From Bog-159 sp035499555 (GTDB lineage Bacteria > Acidobacteriota > Terriglobia > Bryobacterales > Bryobacteraceae): DNA of 64,000 nucleotides. A program made the position numbers and the translations under genes. The stretch's first letter is position 1, and each line of letters begins with the position of its first letter. The notes under the pieces are model-generated. The model searched no databases, was not told the origin of the DNA, and worked only from the letters and a program-made list of their open reading frames with translations. Positions 33,349-41,880 of the stretch are shown here, piece by piece. The stretch covers positions 1 to 64,000 of the forward strand of contig DATJYO010000035.1 in assembly GCA_035499555.1 (NCBI GenBank), read 5' to 3'.

Positions 33349-34340
33349 ATCCTCCCCTTGCCGACGGTTTCGGCCGCATTCACACGAATCTGCGGATCAG
33401 TGTCACGGATCGCTGCAACATCCGCTGCTTCTACTGCATGCCGGAAGCAGGCGTGCATTTTATCCCGCGCCAGGAGATCCTCTCGTTCGAGGAGATCGAA
33501 CGCTTCGTGCGGGTGGCCGTGGGATTGGGAGTCGACAAACTGCGCGTGACCGGCGGCGAACCACTGGTGCGCCGGGACCTGCCGGTTCTGATCGCCCGCC
33601 TGGCAGCTATCCCCGGCATCCGTGATCTGGCCCTCACCACCAACGGTGTGGCCTTGGCGGAGATGGCGCAGCCGCTGTTCGACGCCGGCTTGCGGCGGCT
33701 GAATGTGCATCTGGATACACTCGACCGGGAACGCTTCCGCCAGATCACCCGCCGCGACGATCTGGACCGCGTGCTGGAGGGCATCGCCGTGGCCCGCCGT
33801 CTGGGCTTTGGTCCCATCAAGCTGAACGCGGTGGCGGTGAAGAACCTGCTGGAGCCGGATATCGTGCCCTTGGCCCGCTTCGCGCGCGAGAACGGTTGCG
33901 AGGTGCGTTTCATCGAGTTCATGCCGCTCGACGCGCAGGACTTGTGGGACCGCGGCCGGGTGCTGCTGGCCGGCGATATCATCGAGGTGCTGTCGCGCGA
34001 GATCGCGCCGCTGGTGCCGATCCCGGACGCCGATCCGCGCGCGCCGGCTCTCGAATACCGGTTCGCGGACGGCATCGGGCGCGTGGGCTTCATCGCCTCG
34101 GTCAGCCGTCCGTTTTGCCTGAACTGCAATCGCCTGCGGCTCACCGCCGACGGCAAGCTGCGCTACTGCCTGTTCGCCATCGAAGAAGACGACGTCAAGG
34201 GGCTGCTGCGCGGCGGCGCTTCCGACGACGAGATCGCGCGGCTCATCCGCCGCAACGTGGCCGGCAAATGGGCGGGCCACGAGATCAACACCGCCCGCTT
34301 CGTGCCTCCGCCGCGGCCCATGTACGCCATCGGCGGATAA
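33345..34340 (+). CDS. moaA: GTP 3',8-cyclase MoaA
   Basis: 331 residues. This radical-SAM enzyme starts molybdenum cofactor synthesis from GTP. The N-terminal cluster motif is CNIRCFYC (Cx3Cx2C), the C-terminal second cluster has CLNCNRLR and a later LRYC, and the core shows VTGGEPLVRRDLPVL and LTTNGV. The C-terminus lacks the usual terminal GG-rich sequence but ends AIGG, which functionally resembles it. The GTG start overlaps the rdgB stop. No other moa genes are adjacent. Confidence 0.95.
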   Translation: MNPPLADGFGRIHTNLRISVTDRCNIRCFYCMPEAGVHFIPRQEILSFEEIERFVRVAVGLGVDKLRVTGGEPLVRRDLPVLIARLAAIPGIRDLALTTNGVALAEMAQPLFDAGLRRLNVHLDTLDRERFRQITRRDDLDRVLEGIAVARRLGFGPIKLNAVAVKNLLEPDIVPLARFARENGCEVRFIEFMPLDAQDLWDRGRVLLAGDIIEVLSREIAPLVPIPDADPRAPALEYRFADGIGRVGFIASVSRPFCLNCNRLRLTADGKLRYCLFAIEEDDVKGLLRGGASDDEIARLIRRNVAGKWAGHEINTARFVPPPRPMYAIGG

Positions 34341-34379
34341 ATCCCGGTCCCATCGCCAAACGAAATCCCGCCATGCGCG

Positions 34380-34409
34380 TATAATATTATTGAAGCCAAT
34401 ATAAGGGAG
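34380..34409 (+). promoter_or_regulatory. Promoter/operator-like site of the padR-ADOP unit
   Basis: An exact TATAAT -10 box lies at 34380-34385, 32 bases before the padR start. Immediately downstream is an inverted repeat TATTG-AAGC-CAATA (34388-34401), placed where a repressor would block transcription start. A GGGAG ribosome-binding site follows at 34405-34409. The expected -35 region (about 34357-34362) is poor. PadR regulators commonly repress their own operon; that this palindrome is the operator is inference. Confidence 0.5.
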
Positions 34410-34417
34410 CCACATAT

Positions 34418-34759
34418 ATGCCGCCGATCCCAGGCCTCGAATGGAAGAAGGGCAGCGCCGAACTGCTGGTCCTCTCCCTGCTCGAGGACCAGCCCCGCCA
34501 CGGCTACGACATCTCCAAATTGATCCAGGTCCGCTCCGGAGGCGCGCTGCGTTTCCACGTGACCTCGCTCTATCCCTTGCTTTACCGCCTGGAAGAAGAA
34601 GGCGTGGTCGCCGGACGCTGGGTGGAAAACGCCGGCCAGCGCCGTCGCCGCTATTACAGCCTTACGCCCGCGGGCCGCAAGATTCTCCGCTCGCAGCGCA
34701 AGAGCTGGCAAGAATTCGTGGCGGCCATCAGCCGCGTCGCGGGTATTGAACATGCCTGA
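34418..34759 (+). CDS. PadR-family transcriptional regulator
   Basis: 113 residues with the PadR winged helix: KGSAELLVLSLLEDQPRHGYDISKLI, the wing-adjacent TSLYPLLYRLEEEGVVAGRW and the RRRYYSLTPAGRKIL strand-turn. It is a short form lacking the long C-terminal dimer domain of PadR-s1. It overlaps the ADOP permease gene, the typical acidobacterial PadR-ADOP pairing, and probably controls it together with itself through the palindrome just upstream. Confidence 0.92.
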   Translation: MPPIPGLEWKKGSAELLVLSLLEDQPRHGYDISKLIQVRSGGALRFHVTSLYPLLYRLEEEGVVAGRWVENAGQRRRRYYSLTPAGRKILRSQRKSWQEFVAAISRVAGIEHA

Positions 34760-37487
34760 CTGGAAGAGCGTGGTTCGCGCCCGCGTCGCATCCCTGCGCC
34801 TGGCGCCGGCCGCGGAAGCCGATCTGATCGACGAACTGGCGCAACACCTGGAAGACCGCTACCGCGAATTGGCGGCGGGTGGAGCCGCGGAAGCCGATGC
34901 CTGTCGCGAGGTCCTCGTCGAACTGGAGGACTTCGGCCCGCTGCGTGCGGCCGTGGAAAGGAATCGACGTATGCGTGCAAGCGACAACGTAGTGCCGGCG
35001 AATCCGGCCTCGCGCAATTTGCTGGCGGATCTTTGGACGGACTTGCGGTTCAACTCCCGCAGCATGCGCCGGAATCCGCTGTTCGTCCTGTTCGTGGTGC
35101 TGACGCTGGGCCTCGGCATAGGCGCCAACACCACCGTGTTCACGCTCATCAATACCCTGATTCTGAATCCGCTCCCCGTCGCCCAGCCCTCGCGCCTGGC
35201 GGCACTGGCCACGGCCGAGTCGTCGCAGACGTCATCGGCCGCGGCGCCGCTGCCCATCTCGTATCTCAACCTGAAGGACTATCAGTCCGGCAACCGCGTC
35301 TTTAGCACCATGGCCGGGTACACTTCGCCGCGCGTCGTGACGCTGCAGACCGGCGGTGGATCGGAGCGCATGTTCGCGGAGCTGGTGACCGGAAATTACT
35401 TCGCCACGCTGGGGGTCCGTCCCGCCGCCGGCCGCTTCTTCCTGCCCGGCGAGGACGCCGCGGGCGGCGCCCACGCCATAGCGGTTTTGAATTACGCCAC
35501 TTGGCGGGGACGCTTCGGCGGCGCTCCGGACATCGTCGGCCGGGTGCTGCGCATCAACAGCCTCGATTTTACGGTGGTGGGCGTCGCGCCCCAATATTTC
35601 ATCGGCCTGAACGCCATCTTCGGCCCGGACCTGTGGATCCCGTCCGCCATGGCCGAGCGCTTGCTGCCCACCGAAATGGCGGGCGCCCTGTCGGATCGCG
35701 CCAAAGCCTTCTTCCTGGGCGCCGGCCGATTGCAGCCCGGCGTCAGCCGCAGCCAGGCGCAGGCCGACCTTACGGCCCTGGCCGCGGCTCTGGCCCATCA
35801 GTATCCGGAAGCCAATGAGGGCCGCACCATCACGGTGCGGCCTATCGGCGACGTGCTCTTCGGCAGCTCCGGCAGCGGCCCCTCACCGTTCGTGTTCGGC
35901 GGCGTCATACTCCTGGCCGTGGTCGGTATCGTTTTGCTGATCGCCTGTTCCAACGTGGCCAACCTGCTGCTGGCCCGCGCCGCGGCGCGCGGCCATGAGA
36001 TCGGCGTGCGCCTGGCCATGGGCGCCAGCCGTGGGCGGCTGGTCCGCCAGTTACTCACCGAGAGCATGCTGCTGGCCTGTCTGGGCGGACTGGCGGGCCT
36101 GTTCATCGGCGGCGCGGGCGTGCATGTGCTGTGGGACTCCCTGCCGCTGTCGGCGAACTTCAGCGTGCCCCGGTTGGATCCCGCCGTGTTGTCCTTCACC
36201 GCCGCGGTGGCGCTCCTCACGGGCATCGTCTTCGGCGCCATGCCCGCCCTGCGCGCCTCGCGTGCCGATGCGAACGCCCTCCAGGAAGAAGGCCGCACCG
36301 TCGGCCGCAGCCGGGGGCGCATCACCTTGGCCCACGCGCTGCTGGTCGGCCAGGTGGCCTTCTCGTTCCTGCTCCTGATGACCGCCGCCTTGTTCCTGCG
36401 CAGCATCGGACGCGCCTACGCCGTCGATCCGGGCTTCCAGACCGACCACCTCGCCGTGATCATGACCAACCCCGGACAAGGCGGCTACAACCGCGCCCGC
36501 ACCAAGGCGTTCTACAAGGAAGTGCGGGCGCGGGTCTCCGCGCTGCCCGGCATCGCGTCCGTATCGTTCGCCTCCAATCTGCCGCTGTGGGGACGCCTGG
36601 TGAACGGCCTGCAGGTGGAAGGCCGCACGCCTCGTTCGAAGGCCGACGTGATCACATCGGTCCTCAATACCGTGGATCTCGGTTACTTCGAGACCGCCGG
36701 GATTCGCATCGACCGCGGGCGCGGTTTTACCGCGGCCGACGGCTCGGACTCCACGCCCGTCGCGATCGTCAACGAGAAGCTGGCGCACGACTACTGGCCC
36801 AATCAGGACGCGCTGGGCAAACGCCTTCAGCTTCCCGGCGAGAAGACCATGCGCCAGGTGGTGGGCATCGCCCGGAACGCGAATTATTCCAATTTCGGCG
36901 AAGCGCCGCAGTCCTGCGTCTACGTCCCGCTCGAACAGAACTACCTGGATGCCATGACGCTCTACATCCGCACCAGGGGCAATCCGGAGGCCTTCCTGGT
37001 TCCGGTGCAGCGCGAAATACGGGCCGCCGCGCCTGATATCTTACTGGATACCCCCCGCACGGGACGCGAGATCGTGCGGGACGGCCTGTTTCAAGCCCGG
37101 ATGGGAGTGACCATGCTGAGTATCTTCGGCCTGCTGGCTCTCGGCCTGGCCAGCGTGGGCCTGTACGGCATCATGGCTTATACGGTGAACCGGCGCACGC
37201 GCGAGATCGGCGTCCGCATGGCGCTGGGCGCGGCGCGATCGAGCGTGCTGCGGCTGGTGCTGAAACAAGGCATGTCGCTGGTGCTGGCCGGAGTCCTCAT
37301 CGGTTTCGCCGCGGCACTGGCCGTGGGCCGCCTGCTGAGCAGAGTGCTCTACGGCGTCGGCGCCGGCGACCCGCTGAGTGTGGCCGGCGCCGCCGCGGTA
37401 TTGGCGGCGGTGGCGCTCGTGGCCTGCTATCTGCCCGCCCGCCGGGCCAGCCGCCTCGATCCATTGGCTGCCCTGCGGCACGACTAA
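34752..37487 (+). CDS. ADOP-family ABC transporter permease with N-terminal extension
   Basis: 911 residues from the ATG at 34752 (TTG two codons upstream is in frame). Residues 1-80 form a helical extension (LIDELAQHLEDRYRELAAGG) characteristic of PadR-linked ADOPs. Two MacB-PCD/FtsX units follow: one beginning MRRNPLFVLFVVLTLGLGIGANTTVFTLINTL with a membrane core around residues 380-560, and a second ending LPARRASRLDPLAALRHD. No ATPase is adjacent. Probably induced when PadR senses a ligand; the substrate is unknown. Confidence 0.92.
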   Translation: MPDWKSVVRARVASLRLAPAAEADLIDELAQHLEDRYRELAAGGAAEADACREVLVELEDFGPLRAAVERNRRMRASDNVVPANPASRNLLADLWTDLRFNSRSMRRNPLFVLFVVLTLGLGIGANTTVFTLINTLILNPLPVAQPSRLAALATAESSQTSSAAAPLPISYLNLKDYQSGNRVFSTMAGYTSPRVVTLQTGGGSERMFAELVTGNYFATLGVRPAAGRFFLPGEDAAGGAHAIAVLNYATWRGRFGGAPDIVGRVLRINSLDFTVVGVAPQYFIGLNAIFGPDLWIPSAMAERLLPTEMAGALSDRAKAFFLGAGRLQPGVSRSQAQADLTALAAALAHQYPEANEGRTITVRPIGDVLFGSSGSGPSPFVFGGVILLAVVGIVLLIACSNVANLLLARAAARGHEIGVRLAMGASRGRLVRQLLTESMLLACLGGLAGLFIGGAGVHVLWDSLPLSANFSVPRLDPAVLSFTAAVALLTGIVFGAMPALRASRADANALQEEGRTVGRSRGRITLAHALLVGQVAFSFLLLMTAALFLRSIGRAYAVDPGFQTDHLAVIMTNPGQGGYNRARTKAFYKEVRARVSALPGIASVSFASNLPLWGRLVNGLQVEGRTPRSKADVITSVLNTVDLGYFETAGIRIDRGRGFTAADGSDSTPVAIVNEKLAHDYWPNQDALGKRLQLPGEKTMRQVVGIARNANYSNFGEAPQSCVYVPLEQNYLDAMTLYIRTRGNPEAFLVPVQREIRAAAPDILLDTPRTGREIVRDGLFQARMGVTMLSIFGLLALGLASVGLYGIMAYTVNRRTREIGVRMALGAARSSVLRLVLKQGMSLVLAGVLIGFAAALAVGRLLSRVLYGVGAGDPLSVAGAAAVLAAVALVACYLPARRASRLDPLAALRHD

Positions 37488-37566
37488 GTACCATTTAGAA
37501 CATTAAATACCTTGCTCTCCCGATTCGGAGGAGTTAATCTGAAACTGCCGCGTCCGAGGAGCATAC

Positions 37567-39636
37567 GTGCACAAATTAGCTATTTTCACCCTGCTGGCGT
37601 ACGCCGCTGTTGCCCGCGCCGCAACTTACACAACTTACATCGGCGACACATACTCCTACCAGGTGTCGGCCATCGCCGCGGATGCCAGCGGAAACACTTA
37701 CCTTACAGGCAGCCGCATAGTTATTCCCGCTTCAACGTCCAATACCGAAGAGGCCATAACAGACGTGTTCGTGAGTAAGCTCGATCCTTCCGGCAATCTG
37801 ACGCCGATCGCTACGTTCAGCGGTAAAGGTACGGACCAGTCGAATAGTATCGCGGTCGATCCCGCGGGGAACATCTATATCGCCGGAACCACCACGTCTC
37901 CGGATTTCCCGCTGCACAATCCTCTTCAGCCTACCGGAGCCCAGTTACTTCAAACCACCGGCTTTCTGATGAAATTGGCGCCGGACGGTTCGATGATTTA
38001 CGCCACCTTTCTCGGTGGCACGCAAGGTTACAGTTCGATGAATGCCGTCGCGGCTGACGCCCAAGGTAATGCGTATGTTACGGGGTACACTTACGCGGCG
38101 GATTACCAGCACACGCCGGGTCTGCCGGCGGATTCTGCTTCCACCAGCCCGGTCGAGATCGTTAGCGCCGCCTTTTTCGCCAAGATCGATGCGGCCGGCA
38201 CCCGGATCGTCTATGCCGGCGCGATCGCCGGTTCACCCGGCTGCGGCGCCACTTGCCAGGGTGGACAGGTAGGTACCGCGGGCAACGCCATAGCTGTCGA
38301 TTCCGCTGGCATTGCTTACATCGGGGGAACAACAACCGGCGGTCTTACCGGCACTACCGGCGCCCTGCGCGCCCAAGGCACCGGCGCCTTCGTGTTCGCG
38401 GTCAATAGCGCAGGCACGGGATTAGTGTATCTGGCGCCATTAGGCTCGGTCCCGGAAGATGCCATCGCCTCGATAGCAGTCGACGGTGCGGGTAACGTTT
38501 ACTTGGCCGGCCAGACTGCGGACGCCGCGTTTCCGGTCACCCCCGGAGCGTTTCAAGCCGCTCTCGGAGGAAACTCGGACGCGTTCGTCGCGAAGCTCAA
38601 CCCGGACGGCAGCGCCATGGTTTGGGCCAGCTATTTGGGGAACGGTTCCCAGGCGGTGACGCGGGCCATGGCCGTGGACGCCGCGGGCGACGTGTGGGTC
38701 TCCGGATGGACTCAGGCCTCCGGTTTTCCGGCCACCGTCGCGCTATACGCCGGCGGCAGTCAATTCCTGGCGGAGATGGACTCTACCGGATCGTCGCTGC
38801 TATACTCGGCACTTTTCCCGGCAGACACGGTTTCGGCGGCGCTGGCGTTAGACCCGGGCGGCACGCTGCACGCCGCCGGCGACACGGGACTGGTGTCGGC
38901 GTTCCCGGCCGACTCTGCGCCGGGTGAAACGACTGCCCCGTGGATCGCCGGGCTGGCCAATTCCGCCGCCGGCGCTTTAGCCGGCCGGATCGCGCCCGGC
39001 GAATTGATCTCTATTTACGGGCAGCACATCGGCCCGATGGCGCCCGTAACCGCCGCCTTCGACGCCGCGGGATTCATGCCCACCACGCTGGCCGATGTGC
39101 AAGTAACGATCGACGGCACCCCCGCGCCCTTGCTGTACGTCTCCGACACGCAGATCAATGCGGTAGCGCCGATCGAGTTGACTGCCCGGTTTTCCGCTAC
39201 GCTGCAGGTCGCCATCGGGTCCGCGACCCTGCCGGACTTCCGCGCCATGGTGGATGTCGCCGCGCCAGGCGTGTTTCCCGTGGTCATCAACCAGGATGGC
39301 ACCTTGAATTCGGGATCCAACCCGGCGCCGGCCGGTTCGTACGTATCGATCTGGGCCACGGGTACGGGATACTTCCCCGGCCCGGACGGCCAGAGGGCTA
39401 CCGCCGCGAACCAGTTCTGCACCCCGGATCTGGCGCTGTGCGGTGTGTCCGAATTGCTCCAGAACCCATACGCCGGAAGCCCGCTTCCGGTGGCCTACAG
39501 CGGCGCGGGTCCGGGAACCGTGAACGGCGTGGTGCAAATCAATTTCCAGCCGTCCTTTCCGGTGCCCCCGTTCGGCTACTACGTGGCCGTGAACGGGATC
39601 AACAGCCCGCCGTTTCAGGTTTCGACCGCGCCCTAA
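37567..39636 (+). CDS. Secreted SBBP beta-propeller protein with TIGR03437 domain
   Basis: 689 residues from a GTG at 37567 with GAGGAG 8 bases upstream. Signal peptide (AYAAVARAA). Residues 30-450 contain SBBP-type propeller repeats with the beat AxDxxGNxYxTGxT (IAADASGNTYLTGS, IAVDPAGNIYIAGTT, VAADAQGNAYVTGYT, IAVDSAGIAYIGGTT, IAVDGAGNVYLAGQT, MAVDAAGDVWVSGWT). The C-terminal 230 residues are the TIGR03437 domain of acidobacteria (GRIAPGELISIYGQHIGP...). Extracellular role unknown. Its stop codon shares bases with the convergent recJ stop. Confidence 0.85.
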   Translation: MHKLAIFTLLAYAAVARAATYTTYIGDTYSYQVSAIAADASGNTYLTGSRIVIPASTSNTEEAITDVFVSKLDPSGNLTPIATFSGKGTDQSNSIAVDPAGNIYIAGTTTSPDFPLHNPLQPTGAQLLQTTGFLMKLAPDGSMIYATFLGGTQGYSSMNAVAADAQGNAYVTGYTYAADYQHTPGLPADSASTSPVEIVSAAFFAKIDAAGTRIVYAGAIAGSPGCGATCQGGQVGTAGNAIAVDSAGIAYIGGTTTGGLTGTTGALRAQGTGAFVFAVNSAGTGLVYLAPLGSVPEDAIASIAVDGAGNVYLAGQTADAAFPVTPGAFQAALGGNSDAFVAKLNPDGSAMVWASYLGNGSQAVTRAMAVDAAGDVWVSGWTQASGFPATVALYAGGSQFLAEMDSTGSSLLYSALFPADTVSAALALDPGGTLHAAGDTGLVSAFPADSAPGETTAPWIAGLANSAAGALAGRIAPGELISIYGQHIGPMAPVTAAFDAAGFMPTTLADVQVTIDGTPAPLLYVSDTQINAVAPIELTARFSATLQVAIGSATLPDFRAMVDVAAPGVFPVVINQDGTLNSGSNPAPAGSYVSIWATGTGYFPGPDGQRATAANQFCTPDLALCGVSELLQNPYAGSPLPVAYSGAGPGTVNGVVQINFQPSFPVPPFGYYVAVNGINSPPFQVSTAP

Positions 39637-41369
39637 ACCGCCGGCCGGAAGTCGCGCAGCACGGCGCACCAGCCCGGATATCCGCGCGCGGCCGAATACG
39701 CGTCTTCCTCCAGGGTGAACGCGACATCTACGCGCGCGCCCGGCGCCAGCTCCGCCGCGCGCTCCGCGAAGTTCCAGGCCTTCAGCACCAGCGGGCGCCC
39801 GTTGTGCCGCAGCATGACCCGCAGATGCTTTTCCTTCACCACCGCGGGCGGACCGGCCACCTCCGCGCCCAGCGCGGCGAACAGGGGCGCCGGATTGCCG
39901 CAGCCGAACGGAGCCAGGCTGAAGACTTCGTTGACGCTGCGCTCGTTGATCTCCCGGAATTCCAGCACGGCGTCGATTTCCACCTGCGGCGCCAGGTCTT
40001 CCAGCGTCAGGCGCGCCGCGGCATACTCGTTGAATCGCGCGCGGAACAGGTCGATCCTGTCGCTGGCCAGCGTCAGCCCCGCGGCCTGGCGATGCCCCCC
40101 GAAACGCTCGAACAGCTCGGGCATGGATTCGAGCGCTTCCAGCAGGTGGAACGGCGGTATGCTCCGGCCCGAGCCTTGCGCCAGTCCGTCTTCGGGATTC
40201 CGGCTCAACACAAAGACCGGCCGGTGATAGCGCTCCACCAACCGGCCGGCCACGATCCCCAACACACCGCGATGCCAATTGTCCGCCGCGAAGACCAGCG
40301 CCCGCTGATGGTCGCCGATGGGTGTCAACGCGCACTCCTCCACGATCTGCTGCGTGACCTCGGCTTCGGCCTGCTGGCGTTCGCCGTTGAGCGCGTGCAG
40401 TTGTTGCGCCAAGGCGCGCGCCCGTTCCGGGTCCTCGGTGGTGAACATTTCGATGACCGCGTTGGCCGTGTCCATACGCCCGGCCGCATTGATGCGCGGG
40501 GCGATGCGAAAGGCCACGTCGGTGGCCGACGGCAGGCGCCCGTTGGTGAATCCGGAGACGTCCAGCAGGGCGCGCAGCCCGGCGTTCCGCACCTGGTTCA
40601 GGCCGCGCAGACCGTGCTTCACGATGATGCGGTTCTCTCCCATCAACGGCACCACGTCGGCCACCGTGCCGATCGCCACCAGCTTCAGGAACGATTCGAG
40701 GACCCGTCCCAGCTTCTCCGGCGGCCAGTCGAGCGAACCCAGCAGCGCCGAGACCAGTTTGAAAGCCACGCCCACACCGCACAGGTTCTTGTCGGGATAG
40801 CCGCAGCCCGGCCGGTTGGGATTCAGCACGGCCAGCGCCGCCGGCAGTTCCGCCTCGGGCAGATGGTGATCGGTGATGATCACGTCGATCGACAGCTCAT
40901 TGGCCCGGCGCACGACTTCCGCCGCGCGAATACCCGTATCCACGCTGACGATCAGTTTGACGCCCTCCGCGGCCGCCTTCTCCACCACGTCGGACCGCAT
41001 GCCGTAGCCGTCCCGCAGGCGGTGCGGCACGAAGAACTCCGCCGTTCCGCCGGCCAGTTCGATGGCCTTCTTCAGGATTACGACCGAGGTGGTGCCGTCC
41101 ACGTCGTAATCGCCGTAGATCAGAATGCGCTGGCCGTGGAGGATGGCGTGGCGCAGGCGCGCCATCGCCTCGGCCATGCCGCGCAGAGCGCCGGGCGGGT
41201 GCAGGTCCGCCAACGACGGTCGTAGGAACCGCCGCGCGGCGTCCGGCTCGCGCAGATCGCGGGCCAGCAGGATGCGTGCCGCCGGCAGTCCGATGCCCAA
41301 GGCGGCAGCCAGGGCTTGCTCCTCTTGCGGCTTGGAATCCGGGATCAGCCAGCGCGCCGCGATAGGCAT
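39633..41369 (-). CDS. recJ: Single-stranded-DNA-specific exonuclease RecJ
   Basis: 578 residues, normal for RecJ. This 5'-3' exonuclease acts in recombination and mismatch repair. Catalytic motifs of the DHH family: IYGDYDVDGTTS (motif I), VDTGIRAAEVV, ITDHHLPEAELP (the DHH motif), and the DHHA1 GGHRQAAGLTL; the C-terminal OB-fold part begins near residue 460. It is read right after the upstream conserved hypothetical gene (8-base gap). It shares the same repair theme as the topoisomerase-RecQ fusion in this window but is 13 kb away. Confidence 0.95.
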   Translation of the reverse strand: MPIAARWLIPDSKPQEEQALAAALGIGLPAARILLARDLREPDAARRFLRPSLADLHPPGALRGMAEAMARLRHAILHGQRILIYGDYDVDGTTSVVILKKAIELAGGTAEFFVPHRLRDGYGMRSDVVEKAAAEGVKLIVSVDTGIRAAEVVRRANELSIDVIITDHHLPEAELPAALAVLNPNRPGCGYPDKNLCGVGVAFKLVSALLGSLDWPPEKLGRVLESFLKLVAIGTVADVVPLMGENRIIVKHGLRGLNQVRNAGLRALLDVSGFTNGRLPSATDVAFRIAPRINAAGRMDTANAVIEMFTTEDPERARALAQQLHALNGERQQAEAEVTQQIVEECALTPIGDHQRALVFAADNWHRGVLGIVAGRLVERYHRPVFVLSRNPEDGLAQGSGRSIPPFHLLEALESMPELFERFGGHRQAAGLTLASDRIDLFRARFNEYAAARLTLEDLAPQVEIDAVLEFREINERSVNEVFSLAPFGCGNPAPLFAALGAEVAGPPAVVKEKHLRVMLRHNGRPLVLKAWNFAERAAELAPGARVDVAFTLEEDAYSAARGYPGWCAVLRDFRPAV

Positions 41370-41377
41370 GCCAACCG

Positions 41378-41869
41378 TCAGTTATTGGAGAAATAGCCGA
41401 ACGAGCCGTCGTCTTCCTGTTCGGTGTCGCCCGGCATGTGAACGGCGATCTCGTCGCCGATGCTCAGAAATTCGTCGTACCAGTCGGGACGGATTTCGTA
41501 GACGTACATGCGCGCGTGATGGTCGAAGGCCAGTTCCAGCGAGCACGTGACCCCCAGGTGCACGCGCAGGGCGCGCAGGCGCCTTTCCAGCTCGTGGCGT
41601 TCTTCGCGCGTCAGTTCACACTCGTCCAGCTCGTCGATGGCTTCGTCGATCTCCGAGGCTTCGAACTCCCGTGCCGCAAATAGAACCATCTTGCATCCGG
41701 TTTTCCGTGCGGTGTCCAGGAACATCTGGTAATCCGGGTAGCGCTCGGCATCCCAAAGCACCAGGGGCAGGCCTTCCAACCCGCCCGGAGCGCTGCGGAA
41801 GACGGCAAATTCCGAATGCTCGAGGTACGCCAGGATTTCCTGTTTCAAGGTGTCCAGATTCAGGTCCAT
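41378..41869 (-). CDS. Conserved acidic protein of unknown function
   Basis: 163 residues, no signal peptide, rich in Asp and Glu (KQEILAYLEHSEFAVFRSAPG, EASEIDEAIDELDECELTREERHELERRLRALR). The middle of the chain (about residues 70-105) looks like a helical hairpin or coiled coil, and the end is DTEQEDDGSFGYFSNN. I recognise no family. It sits between the aldehyde dehydrogenase gene (11-base gap) and recJ on the same strand, so it may be transcribed with the microcompartment pair. Confidence 0.6.
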   Translation of the reverse strand: MDLNLDTLKQEILAYLEHSEFAVFRSAPGGLEGLPLVLWDAERYPDYQMFLDTARKTGCKMVLFAAREFEASEIDEAIDELDECELTREERHELERRLRALRVHLGVTCSLELAFDHHARMYVYEIRPDWYDEFLSIGDEIAVHMPGDTEQEDDGSFGYFSNN

Positions 41870-41880
41870 AAGTCCTCCGC

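Noticed and set aside
38940..41225. Long plus-strand frame opposite recJ
   Set aside because: A GC-rich antisense shadow: Arg/Gln/His-rich product with no domain, while recJ on the other strand has all catalytic motifs.
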